Source of the DNA: Diploscapter coronatus
Taxonomy: Eukaryota; Nematoda; Chromadorea; Rhabditida; Rhabditidae
Direction of reading: 5' to 3'
DNA: 64,000 bases
Assembly (NCBI GenBank): GCA_964036155.1
Contig: OZ038423.1
Span: forward strand, 51,413,249 to 51,477,248
Part shown: positions 11,601 to 22,788 of the stretch, piece by piece
Layout of the letters: each line of letters begins with the position of its first letter
Numbering within the stretch: position 1 is the first letter of the stretch
Made by a program: the position numbers and the translations under genes
The notes under the pieces: model-generated
What the model saw: the letters and a program-made list of their open reading frames with translations, nothing else
Database searches by the model: none
What the model was told of the DNA's origin: nothing

Positions 11601-14600
11601 TTGAGCCAAGGCGGTCTTCAACTTCCCCCGAATGCAGCTGGTCTGTTGCCTCCCAACCTAGCCCAGGCCTCTGCCAACACATCGATGGTCTCTTCTAACA
11701 TCTCTGCCCTAGCCGGTGCCCATTTCACTATGCCCCCACCCGGAGTATGTCGTTTTCTCCGTTACATTATCAACGCACCCGAAAAGAAGATGGCAATATT
11801 AGCAGTTCTCACGATAAGAAAAAAGGCGAATAGCTCCTCAAACGAAACATCATCATCAAATATGAGAATTTTCTTTCTAGTCGCATTAAACTTGCAGACA
11901 GCTCCTTCTTCGTTAACTCCTCAGCCGCCTCAGCAAGTCACTCAAAATCAGCTCTCTGCTATTGGAATTCCACAGCAACCACCTGGTTATCAGCACAAAC
12001 AGAAAGTTGGCGATATTGATTTTAGAGAGGCAAGAAACTTGCTAACACAAGCCCTGTAATTATCCTTGTTACTTTAGCCGGATAAGGATGAACGTCGAAT
12101 CGACAGAAAGAGAAGTCGGTCAAATGAAGAAGAGGAGAAGCAGGAAATCAAGAAGAGGAGCAGGTAAGGAATTTCAAATGAAATATTTTCAACTGATTCA
12201 AACACAAGAAATCATTTTTATTTTAACTTGTACAAGCAAACTCATGCATTTTCTTTCAGATCTCGCGATGACCCAGAGCGGAAGGCAGAGAAGGAGCGCA
12301 AGAAGATGGGACTGCCACTCATCAAAGAGAATATCGCTTGTGGTAGGTTATCCTTGCATTTTTTCTGAATTTCTTACAAAATATTTCCGATGAAGTAGGT
12401 GTCTTTGCTAATGTCTAGCAACGGAACTCTTTCATCTGAACCTTGTATTTACGAAATCACCGTCCCATCTTCAGTTGCCTCTCGAACTCTATGGCTCGGC
12501 CGTCTGCCCGCCAGCTGCACTGAAAGCGACATCAGAGTATGTCAATTGTCATTTTTATTCCAAAAATAATTTATTTCAGACTGCAGTTATACCTATAGCC
12601 GAGCCGCAGCGCATCAAACTCATAGTGAACAGAGCCTGTGCCTTCGTGATCATGAGGTCTCGCAAGGACGCCAATGAATTCATAAACAAGTATGGAGAGA
12701 ACTTGATGATCAACAAGAAACATGTCAAGGTTGGTGGATACTATTTCGTGAAAAATAGATAACATTTGTAGAATGAAAAATAACTTTTCTATTGTTTATG
12801 TTCAAATGGAGTCGTCTTTCTTTTTTCAAAATATTCTTCGACAAAAATTGAATTTGGTTATTTCAGCTGAACTGGGGTAGAGGTGCTGGTTGCATGGAAG
12901 CCCCCTACAGCGATTTCTGGAACGAAGGCATCGGCTGCACTCTTGTGCCTTGGCAGAACTTGCCCAAGACGCCTGCAGAAATGGAGAAGCTCTGTCAGGA
13001 CGCGTTCCTTGATCTCGACAGTCTGCCTCAACAACTCAAAGGTAAGGAATAGGCATAGAATATTGAAACACTTGATTAACTTTTTATAATTATTTCGTCT
13101 AATAAAGATTATTTCTATCACAATTCTCATCAGTATTGACGGAAATTACGTTTTCGAAATGTTCCGATTTTAGGTCATTGTGAACACCTTCCGTTACTGA
13201 GTTTCGAAATTTTGAACCTCACTTTCGGTTTTCAAAATCTGAGAAGTATCTTTCGTCCAGCATTAATCCCTACCATCGTTCATTCGTACTTTTATAAGCA
13301 TTTATTTAGGAATCTACACGAACGAAGGAAAGATAGCAGCAGTAGTGGCTGGACTTGCAGACTTGAACACTTCGGTAAAAGTTCGATGATTATTGCTTTG
13401 TTCTAATGTTATTCAATCCCCAGAGCATTCAAGCCTCGATCTCCTCAACGTCTGAAGACTCAACAGCAGGTCTGACAGGACTGCCGCTAATGACTGGCCA
13501 CGGTCCGACCACTCCAGTCAAGCCAGCTCCTCCAGGCACAGGCCCGCAGACTCCGCAATTTCCCCCGCCCATCCAATCCATCCAGTTGCTCTCCACCCCT
13601 GCAACCCCTAACCACCCCGGCTCAAATGTTCAGTTCCCTCCTCCAATCGGCTCGATGCCCAATTTCCCACAGAGTAGGTTTTTACCCAAGCAGTTTATTT
13701 TATCATTTATTCATGTGATAGTTATTCACCAAGCATTTTGTTGCAATTATCTTACACGGCTTATTAGAATGTTCGAAGAATTTTCAATTTATTGACGCTA
13801 TGATAAGAGGGGTATGGTAGGATAAGAGTTTAATGCGATACCAAGTGAGAGTCATTTTGAAACTAGGTTTCCTCTACTCTTACTCTATTATACCCCTTTT
13901 CTAGCACCCTTCATTTTGAAAATACTGCGAGCTTTTCAAGAAGCTATTCTATAACAAGTGAGGTTACTTCTTCTGTTAATGCAAGGGAAAGCTAAAACAC
14001 GCAGAAAAGTCGTATATCAAATTTGCACAAATATAGATTACTTTTTCATTCAGCCGTACCTCCCACAAACCTCCCTCCTCCGATGCTACCTCCTAATTTC
14101 CTGCAGATGCTGCCTCCACAGAGCAGAAATCCGGTAAATTAGCCTTGCCTCATTATTAGCCGAACGGTATTAAAGTACATTTGAAGTCACAAATGTTGCT
14201 AAATTGAACAATGATATAATTTTCCACTGATTGAATTAAGATGATGGTTCCCCCGACTCCTCCCAACAATTTCTCCGTGCCTCCACCCACTTTTGCCCCC
14301 GCTGGCCAGCAGCGCTTCCCACCGCCTCCGGGCCAAAATATGCCTCCATTGCCTCCAGGTACTTTCATTCATTTAGATAATTTTATTCAAATTTCACGAA
14401 TTTATAACTTTCACTCCAAAACTACCGAACCGAGAGAAATTTCGGTTTAGAAAGACTAAGTTTAATCGTGTTTCAAAAATATGACATTTTCGAATTGCAA
14501 TTTCAAATTTTCAACATGGAATTTCGCTTAACTTTGTCAAACCTCAATTTATTCAAGGTGTTCTGTTTCCTCCGGGAGCAATGCCTCCATTCGGTCGATT

Positions 14601-16963
14601 CCCACCAGGCCTCCCTCCACAGCAATTCCAACAGCAACAACAGCAACAGCAACAGCAACAGCAGCAGCAAGAGCAACATAACTACATAAGTCAGAATCAA
14701 AATCAGGTTAGATCGAAATTTGATGGATGAAAAGATATTTTTTCAGAGACAGGATCAGAATCAGCCCAATTTTCGAGGTAAAATTTTTGAAGAAATTAAA
14801 AAGAAAAAATGAACTAATTGCAGACAGAGATCGGCATAGAAGTGGAGAATACGAAAGAGAAGAAAGAAGAAGACCCAGCAGATGGTCCGAGTAAGTCTAA
14901 ATGATTTTTGCATTCAATACGAAAAGTTTTCTAAAATCATCTCGGGTTTTTCATCTTGTATCGAAACTTGTCCAGTGTTTTCTTCTATTTTATTAGTTTC
15001 AGTCGAGACGATGACAGAAATGGTGGCAGACACGAACGCAGAAAGGAATGGAGACACGACGATGAACGGGGCGAGAGAGACAGGGACAGGGACAGGGACA
15101 GAAGAGAACGGACCTCCAGGACGAGATCCAAATCCCGAACACGGTCCAGATCGAGGGAGAGAAGAGACAGACACAGGAGGGATGAGAGTCGCAGGGAAAG
15201 CGGAGAGGGGGATGACAGGTTGGACTTTTGACATTCTCGTAATGTTTTGTTCATCTTGCTATAGTTTGAGATTCTTTCAATATTTTCGTATTATCTTGAT
15301 GGAAAGACATTGAAAACCATCATATCAATTCTTCATAAGATCTGTAAGCTTGTATAATGTCGTAATATTTCCTTTTTTTTCTAAAGAACTGAGAGTGGGA
15401 AATGCGAGCTATAGAGTGTAAACAATCACAAATGAACATCTGTGCATCCACTTCTACCTTGCAGAGAAATAACGATGGCCTAGATAAATTAGCGTTCAAT
15501 TTTCAGAAGAGATGACCGAAGAAGACACGAAGACAGAGGTCGACACAGGGAGAGTCGCGATAGAGACAGCAGAGGGCCGAGAAGGGAGCCTGGCAGGGCT
15601 GATGATAGAGAGGACAGAAGGGACAGGGACAGAGATAGAGAACGCAGACGGGTTCGAAATTTCCTTTCTCTTATTTATGTTATTTGTATTGTTTCTATTT
15701 TCAATATGTAAATTGAAAATTATGCCAAAACTGCCAATTTAGGTTTATTGTGGCGTAGAGAATGTAGCATATTTAGAGATGTTTATTGTCGAGTATCTTG
15801 TCACGCTCTATCTCATCGAAATCTTGACTTGTCATGTTATAAAATCATGACAAATTTATACGCTCCAACAGATTTTAGCGGAAATTGCAACTCTCTTTCA
15901 TCCTATAATGGCTTTATTTCTTTCAGTCGACTCCTCCCTCGAAGCCACAAGACGAATTCACAGAGAATGCGGCTGCAAGTGGATCGAATCAGGGGCAGCA
16001 CGGCAAGGAAGAGACTGACAGAGACAGAGAGAGGGAGAGGGAGCAGGCTGATGATACTGAACATCAGGTACAGCGTTCATGAAAAGGATTATTAACTAGT
16101 GTTAAGAAATCTTAGGTATAAGTGTTGTTAAGCGCGATTAAAACCAACTGCAATTTGTAAGTGGTCATCGGAATAGTAACTACTTTTGCAAACTGCCTAA
16201 TTAACTCTTGGTTTAAAACGATGGTTATGAATATGATTACAGGAGGTCACTTCCACTACTGATTTGGAGATCAAGCCAAAACATAAGCATGAAAAAGAGG
16301 AAGGAGATGAGAGGCATGATGAGAAACGAACGGATAGAGGACGGAGACTGACGAAGAGAGAGGAGATGAATTTGACTGAGGACAACACGGAAATTGCGAT
16401 GGACATAGCGAATGACGACAATAGTCAGACGGGAGATGCCAGGGCTGGTCAGGAACACAGTCCACAGGATCAGGTTGCAATTTTTGAATTATTGAATGAT
16501 TGAGTGAGAAGTAGAAAAGAGGACAAACCAGGCGAAAGTCTTTGATAAACGTGAATTTTATCATCGAAAAAGGTTTTTATTCATAGAAAATCAACACTGC
16601 ATTTCGATCTATCGGTCACTAAAAAGTTTTCTAAATCATCAGAAAAAGCATCTTCTTTATCTTTTATGCTTCCTTTCATTATATCTCGGATCAGAAATAC
16701 GCGAGGAAAACAAGGATGCTAGCTTCTGAAATCCCAGGAACTTCTATTTGATGATCCAATATTTCGAGATGAAAGTGATTTTCTTTTCGGAATAATATCA
16801 GACTTCTCAAAAAATCCCGCATCCGTGAGGCGGATCGAATTTTTCTCAAATTTGAGAAGTCCGAGTAATATATTTATGCATTCCCAATCGACACTCCACA
16901 ATGATTTTTATCGCGTACTTTCAGAATTCTCTGCACGGTTCTGAAGACATGGTAATCGAGTAA
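8629..16963 (+). CDS. SCAF8: SCAF4/SCAF8-like CTD-binding RNA-processing factor
   Basis: SCAF4/8 proteins bind the phosphorylated RNA polymerase II C-terminal domain and suppress premature termination in the nucleus. My 31-exon model gives 1245 residues and closes in frame; human SCAF8 is about the same size. Residues 1-140 are a CID (KAKGYYKHVVFCVEKFLSK, VLYIIDSIIRMSKHHFKEKD, LNLWVANSIF). FDYSDEED, another family signature, follows near residue 300. The RRM spans about 607-690 (TLWLGRLPASCTESDI, RACAFVIM), then the conserved LNWGRGAG and TLVPWQNLP. The rest is proline/glutamine-rich with a 14-glutamine run, then RD/RS repeats (about 970-1160) and an acidic tail. The intron 12030-12077 has a GC donor, and two introns (ending 14240 and 14557) have AAG acceptors. 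If the last intron is retained, the protein ends at 16503 instead. Confidence 0.92.
9619..9718. repeat. Weak foldback in a SCAF intron
   Basis: AGCCTAGC at the left end matches GCTAGGCT at the right end, and an inner TATCTGG/CCAGATA pair falls in register. The arms are diverged. It could be a decayed miniature inverted-repeat element inside the intron 9469-9902. Confidence 0.35.
13803..13901. repeat. Foldback element in a SCAF intron
   Basis: The left arm (13803-13829, core AGAGGGGTATGGTAGGATAA) matches the reverse complement of 13871-13900 (core AAAAGGGGTATAATAGAGTA) with a few mismatches. The loop is about 40 bases. It looks like a small inverted-repeat element in the intron 13674-14053. 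Confidence 0.6.
14629..14670 (+). repeat. CAG/CAA repeat coding for polyglutamine
   Basis: Fourteen consecutive CAG/CAA codons lie in frame within the SCAF exon 14558-14706. Codon mixing suggests an old, fairly stable repeat rather than a recent pure CAG expansion. Confidence 0.9.
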
Positions 16964-17287
16964 ATTGGTTGATTGAGTGACTGGATGAGTAGCCTGATTT
17001 GGCTGCAGCAGCTGTGCGACTACCACAGTCAGGCAATCGGTTATTTCCTCTTTATTTTTTGTTTGTTATTAGTATTTTATATTTCCACTTTTCTTATTGA
17101 TTTTATAGGAATTTATCATTTATTACCATTCTTTTCTGCTACAATCTGCAGTCTCTCACGAACTATCTAATGTATTCATTTTTGATTATGATCATTTGTT
17201 GGTTTTAGATGATGAATTATGAATTATTCCTGTAGTTTTATCTTCTTTTTTTTCTTTTAAGATTACCCTTTCTACTGATTTCTGCAG

Positions 17288-17293
17288 AATAAA
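17288..17293 (+). terminator. Polyadenylation signal of the SCAF gene
   Basis: AATAAA lies about 325 bases after the predicted stop at 16963, in noncoding AT-rich sequence. Confidence 0.5.
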
Positions 17294-17956
17294 TTTTATT
17301 AATTTTAGAATTTTCAATTCAGTATTCAAAATATACGAGGTTTCTGATCCTCGAAAACATGTATCTGATTCATTCATTTACAAGGGAAGTGCACAAGTCG
17401 GAAATCACAGATCTTGACGTAGCTTTCCAAATAAGGGTTTTCAATGACGATGGCGAAATCGAAAAGTACAGAATAGGAATCTGGAAACTGAAAATCAGTG
17501 AAAATCGTCAATGCTTCACTTGTATTCAAATTTGTAAAGTTAGCTTACATTCTTGAAAGCAATTCTGCTCACTTTTCACAAAATACGAGTGGAAAACGGA
17601 TTAAAGTTCCCTGACTCCAGATTCCCATTCAGCACTTTTTGACTTCGCCATTTTGCCATCTTCGCTTATCGAAAATCCCCGTTTGGAAAATTTCGTCAAG
17701 ATTTGCGATTTCCTACCTGTGCACTTCCCGTTAGAACTTTATTCTTCTAATAGAACAATTTTGCTGGAAAAATGCAAAGATGCCACAATGAAGTTTATTT
17801 TGCAGGTCCACCAAACATCCATCGGTTTCTTGGTTAGCCCTCACTTTGGATGCCCTACTGATCTGCTAACTGCATCAAGTCAATTTCCTCTTCTTTGCCA
17901 AACAAGGTAAGCTTTAATTTTCGCTATCAATTCTGGTTTTATTGCTACTCACATTC
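17294..17956. other. Interval between convergent genes, with one doubtful ORF
   Basis: Between the SCAF and secreted-protein poly(A) signals lies a 65-codon open frame at 17359-17556 (+). It begins MYLIHSFTREVHKSE and contains VFNDDGEIEKYRIGIWKL, so its composition is protein-like. I see no clear promoter or conserved motif, and no splice partner beyond a possible donor near 17908. It may be a small gene, a pseudogene fragment or chance. Confidence 0.25.
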
Positions 17957-17962
17957 TTTATT
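17957..17962 (-). terminator. Polyadenylation signal of the secreted-protein gene
   Basis: TTTATT on the plus strand reads AATAAA on the minus strand, 185 bases beyond the stop codon of the minus-strand gene. Confidence 0.5.
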
Positions 17963-18146
17963 GGATACGGAGGGTGAGATTTGAGGCAGAGAGCCTGATA
18001 AGGGCAGAGATGCAAAGATGGAGATGTTGATGAGTGAGGGACGAGAGAATGAATGATTGAGCAGAGCTGACAGGAGGGGAGTAGAATGGTCAGTCGAGGA
18101 GGCGAGAGAGGGGTGGAGAGGTTTTGGCTGAGTTGTTCATGAGACA

Positions 18147-21100
18147 TCAGGTGGTAGCTGCTTTCGCCTCACACATGGCCGCTCTCAGCTTCTCTTTGTC
18201 CTTGTAGGATCCATACATCACCATTTTGTTGTCGAACGGCTGAAAGTCCATGTTGAATTCTTTTCGATCATAGAATTTCATCCAGAAGTGGACACATTTG
18301 CATCTTCAAAGCCAGAAATTCGCGCACCTCTGATTCTAGACTACAAGTATATTTAGAGACGCCAGGTCAAGTTTAGAGATACAGGAATTCCGATATCCCA
18401 AATTCACGTTTTTTGAAAGGTTTTGGGGAAAGTATCCAACTATTGTGAATGGCTGACTACTTGAGACGCGATAAAAGGAGCGTCTTTCTTTCATCACTCT
18501 CCTGCAAGCCTCGAATACGCGAAAGACGAAGCATTTATTTATTGGGCGACTTATTTGTTTTATTTTCGTTTTCGCATTTTTGAGGGCAATTATCGATAAT
18601 TAGGCCATTAATTTCTATCAATATCAATAGAGGAAAACAATTGCCAAGTGCTTGTTGCGAAAATCCCGTTAAATTCGATAAAAGAATATCTCTGCTTTGG
18701 CAACAAAGTACCCACATCCCTGACTCTACTGCAGATGTTTTTCATTCAACCACGCTATTTACAAAATTTTTAAAAGTAGTAGTATAGAGGGCATGACGTC
18801 CTTTCTTCCCTCCCTCCATAATCAATTTCATCTTTCCCTACTTACCGAAATGAGTCTGACTCTGCAGTTCTTGTCCTTGCGAATCGTGATGACTGCACCC
18901 TTCTGGGCCTTCCAGTCCTCAATGATCATCTTCTCGGTGCGCACTCTCTGCAGTCCGTTCACGGTCTCGTACGACACATCCAGCTGCAATCATTCCAAAT
19001 TACCAATCATTATTGTTTACATGACTCATCTCGAGGGGCTTTCGAAATTTTAAAAATAAAAATAAAATACTGAAAAATCTCTAAGCAATTTCGAACGCTA
19101 CCTATTCCGACAGCTGGTAAATGACGAGATGACGAGACCTATCTTTTTTCTACGCTATTTCGTCTTACTTTAAACTTTTTCTTTATTCCTAACTAGAGGT
19201 CTCGTTATCGCTTTAATTCGTCATTTACACACTGCTCTTTCCCTTCTGCTTACAATGGTGCTAGTGCCATCCTGCTTGAACGTGAGCATCATGGACGTGA
19301 GATCGGAGTAGGACTTCACGATGAAAGAGCGAGCCTCCACTGAAATGAAGTCAATCATTGTGGTTCGATCAGGACATGCAGATTTTGGCATATGAAACAG
19401 GCATTCTGATACTCATATTCAGAACGCAGGAATTCCCTCTCATCCATTATGTAGAGGACGAATGAACTCACTGCTGTCAGTGGGGATCATGATCAGCTTC
19501 TCGATGTAGAGCTCGAGGATGTTCCTGGGACTGACTGTCTCGCAACCTTTAGTTTTATCGCTAAAGCAGACCAGAATCCTGCAAACAAGCACAACCTCTC
19601 AAGTCCCAAAAGCCATTTGAAATGAGACGAGAGCAGAATATTTTCTGCTTTCCTCTCTATATTTTGAATGTATTGATTTTCACGGCTTTTGAAATATGCT
19701 GGAAGGGTGATAAAATTGCGAGATAGATATATGAAGAGGGGAGGGTAAGGGTAGGGCAAATTGGATACCAAAATGTGCATCTCGATGAGCTTATCATTTT
19801 GGTACTAAATTTACCCCTACCTGGCTCTACCCTATCCTCTTCATATTCATCTCTCAATTTCTATTACCCTTCCGGCATATTCAACCCTTCGGTCCTCTGA
19901 CCCTCAAGCATATTATAAAAACCTATTTCCACTCACCACTGACAAGTGCTGATGTCGCTGTCATGGACGAGCTCGAGCAGACCGATATAGTCCGGTGTGT
20001 TCTGAGCGTCCGTCTGCTGCTGCTGCCGATTAGCCGCGTTGCCATTCTCTTCTAATGTGTACTGGAATTCAATCGATCCGTTATGTCTTCCTCCCCTGCA
20101 ACGCGGAAAGTTATCTAAATCACAAATATGTGATTTTTAGGCAATTTAAAATAGGAATTTGTAATAAACGATATTCTGAAAAAAAAAAATAAAATAAATG
20201 GCTAAATACGGCGTTTATATTCGTAATAGGCCATGACGATACTTTGAACCAGTGGTAAGAAGCGGATTTTGTTGAAACTGTAGAAAATATCGGAATATTC
20301 CAACACTTTAAATATGAAATTTCGCGGACAGTAATTTCGTCTCTCTAATGATTTGGAACCTCTTTGATCAATATCGGCAACTTGTATATGTCGTGATGAT
20401 ATGATCTACTTTTCCATACTATTTTCTCTTACCTTATTATCTTTAGCTCACGACATTCCGTCATCACGATAAATACGAATTGCCGTCAATATCTTCTTTC
20501 ATTTCTGCATTACAACCAACCAGACAGACATATCATTCTGCATAAAGCCCTCGGGCTGGAAACTGGATGGACAAAAGAGGTTGCCAGTTTTCAGGGGCTT
20601 GTACAGAGCTTTTTTGTCTGCATCGATGAGCAATTCGGTCTTCGCCATCAGCCCTTTGTCCGTATTCGTCTCTTCCATCTTCTGCGTTGCCTTTGCTTGA
20701 TCCAAGTTTCCTACAAATTAGTTGGTACATTTCTAGTATATGACAGTTATCGAATTCCGATCCGAAGATCGAGTGCGAGTCAATTTCCCCTACTCGCATT
20801 TTTTTGAGTGTGCCAATTCCTCCCATTTGCTCTCTTGAGGAAAAGCCTTCCCAAAAATGCGAGTGGGGAATTGACTCGCACCCGATTTTCGGATCGGAAT
20901 TCAATAGCTGCCATATACTAGGAATATACCAATTATTCTAATGATCTTTTCATTGTGCAAGTTATCGGCATCTTAAACCTGTGCTATTCCGAAGTTGGCC
21001 AAATTTGCGATTATAAGTTGGTTCATGCAAACAGTTGTTTTCTTGCTGCTCCTTACCAAAGTTGACTTTCTTGGCCTGCATCTTGGCACTGATCTTCTCG

Positions 21101-22531
21101 AGAATGACGTTGCAGTGTATACTCGACGTGATGACGATGGTCGTGTCCTCGGCGGTCTTGAGCAGGATTACCTTGTTCTTCATCTTGTTGCCCGTGTTGT
21201 GCACTCCATCCCAATCTTCCCACGCCTAAAATATCTATGCATCCAGCTCAATTTCCTCTGCCTATCTTTATCTTATTAGAAAGTTCGAATTTTTTGTCGT
21301 TTTTAAGTACCAACACTATTTTCTCAAAATATTCGAATTTTCCAAGAAATCCACCTTTGCTGATCATCTACCTGCAGTTCGTAGGCATTTTTATTAAGTT
21401 TAAAGTGCAGAATCGCCTCAGAAAAGTGGTATTCGGCCGCCTGAGATTTGCCCATTGCTGAAATAATGGGCATCTTCATTTGTATTTTGATTATAGAAAT
21501 TGGAATCTGATTTGATTGATAAGATGATAAACTTGTGGAATCTTCATTTCAACCTTGATGATACTGAAATTGACAAGAGAAGCTACCCAAGTGTCTGACG
21601 CCAAATTCGGGCGATTTGGCGTCAGACACTTGGGTAGCTTCCCTTGTGAGTGGTTCATTTAAAAGTAGCCAAAATCGAAAGTGCTTTTGAAGTCAAGATT
21701 ATTTCCCTACACTGATGCACAAATTTGGTTCTCATGCTCACGTTTGTGCAGGATGATCTGTTCGTCGACATTGAAGACGAGCGTGTCAGACTCCTTGCAG
21801 AGCTTGTCCATCTTAACGGGCTGCTCGCTGTGCATGGCCTTCGTCCAGCAGAACTGCACCACGGAGCACCTGCCGGGCGCGTCGATGTGCGCGAAGAACT
21901 CCTCCATCTGAGTCGGCCAGGCTGCCACGTATCCGGGTCGCTCCATCGTAATTTCACTACACAATAGGCTCAGTTATTAGGTTCACGTTTTCCCAACTAG
22001 ATTTCCTAGTGAAATCACCATCCTTTTCTATCAGGAAAGAAGGTTATGATCACATATCTAGACTTGGCAGAATGGCGAACTCATGGATAGAAAAATGCAA
22101 GAAGTAGAGTTGAAATGGTTATCATTTCCCATTCTTCATTTTTATGATGACAGAAATGCTGGACGGACTGACCCGAGTTTTGACGAATTCAAGTTCTTGC
22201 CCATCGCGATGCCGTCCAACAGCTGAAATCAGCCATTTATTCAATGTTGCTCACGCTTTAGAACTGACTCCTAATTCTGTTAGGGAAAGTAATTGATCTT
22301 CAATTTCACGAAGACTCAACCTATTTTTGTGATTACAGCCCCAAAAATGGGTTGATTTTCGGTTTTAGATATTGTACTTCTGTTCTGACAGACCTTGCTA
22401 AATTCAATTGGAGTGGCAGTCCCCAAAACCTGCAAGAATTCATTCATTCGTTTCTTCATTCGTGTACTGTATCAGACCAGATGAATTGAGAGTGCAGCAG
22501 CAAGCAGGGCGCGGATCAGTTTGGAGTGCAT
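18147..22531 (-). CDS. Predicted secreted protein of unknown family, 460 residues
   Basis: I do not recognise this protein. Twelve exons on the minus strand close in frame: 22478-22531, 22394-22429, 22173-22222, 21742-21956, 21372-21457, 21057-21225, 20521-20710, 19937-20095, 19472-19578, 19254-19339, 18846-18983 and 18147-18239. It begins with a signal peptide (MHSKLIRALLAAALSIHL) and has no later membrane helix. Notable stretches are RPGYVAAWPTQMEEFFAHID, RCSVVQFCWTKAMHSEQP, TTIVITSSIHCNVILEKISA, a QQQQ run, and near the C-terminus KDKNCRVRLISPF and MVMYGSYKDKEKL. The eight cysteines of the mature part would suit an extracellular or secretory-lumen protein. Donors GTCTGA and GTCTGT in the first two introns are weak, so the extreme N-terminus is the least certain part. 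The coding exons are GC-richer than the introns, as expected for a real gene. Confidence 0.8.
18641..18723. repeat. Partial copy of a repeat also found near 47.6 kb
   Basis: The segment 18691-18723 (TCTGCTTTGGCAACAAAGTA and onward) matches 47602-47633 closely. A degraded left arm (AAGTGCTTGTTGCGAAAA at 18646) is a plausible inverted partner. It lies in an intron of the secreted-protein gene. Confidence 0.5.
19117..19228. repeat. Foldback repeat in secreted-protein intron
   Basis: GTAAATGACGA at the left matches the inverse of TCGTCATTTAC at the right, and the inner ends pair again (CGAGACCT with AGGTCTCG). The right arm is about eight bases longer between these blocks. Confidence 0.5.
19692..19883. 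repeat. Foldback element with arms of about 80 bases
   Basis: The left arm starts AATATGCTGGAAGGGTGATA and the right arm, reversed, GAATATGCCGGAAGGGTAAT. Pairing continues through GATGAATATGAAGAGG-like sequence to TACCAAAATG at the centre. It lies in the intron 19579-19936. Confidence 0.65.
20370..20490. repeat. Diverged foldback repeat in secreted-protein intron
   Basis: CGGCAACTTGTATATGTCGT at 20375 pairs imperfectly with the inverse of 20461-20485, with about five mismatches in 25 positions. Confidence 0.4.
20717..20936. repeat. Long, well-conserved foldback element
   Basis: Arms of about 85 bases: left begins near TTAGTTGGTACATTTCTAGT and the reversed right arm TAATTGGTATATTCCTAGTA. Both contain GAATTCCGATCCGAA and TGCGAGTCAATT. 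The central loop is about 50 bases. It lies in the intron 20711-21056. Confidence 0.75.
21573..21647. repeat. Near-perfect 34-base inverted repeat with 7-base loop
   Basis: The arms 21573-21606 and 21614-21647 differ at a single position. The core is AAGCTACCCAAGTGTCTGAC. The transcript would form a very stable hairpin of 33 pairs in the intron 21458-21741. Confidence 0.9.
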
Positions 22532-22788
22532 CGTTGTAGAGACAGAGACGCAGGGGGCAGGTGGTTGTTGACTTGTTAGAAGAGACACTGAGGCAGAGAT
22601 TTCAATCGATCAACTGATTTCAGAGGCTGCCTTCTTCTGGTCCAGATTTTTCAATAATGATTCTTAATCTGACCAGTCGCGAATGACATTTCATGCGATT
22701 CCAATATATTCAAATTTTTCGTTTCTTCGAGAATTGGCGTCGAAAATTCGTTTTTTTTCAGATCACCTACAGCCCCGACAATTCGACA
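22532..22788. promoter_or_regulatory. Divergent start region shared by two genes
   Basis: The secreted-protein gene starts leftward at 22531 and PPIL4 rightward at 22789, leaving 257 bases for both promoters and leaders. A TTTTTTTTCAG acceptor ends at 22761, 27 bases before the PPIL4 start, and could receive a spliced leader. No TATA box is seen. Confidence 0.5.

Noticed and set aside
16811..16863. Inverted repeat GACTTCTCAAA/TTTGAGAAGTC
   Set aside because: Eleven-base arms in the last SCAF intron, with no further pairing; too weak to list as an element.
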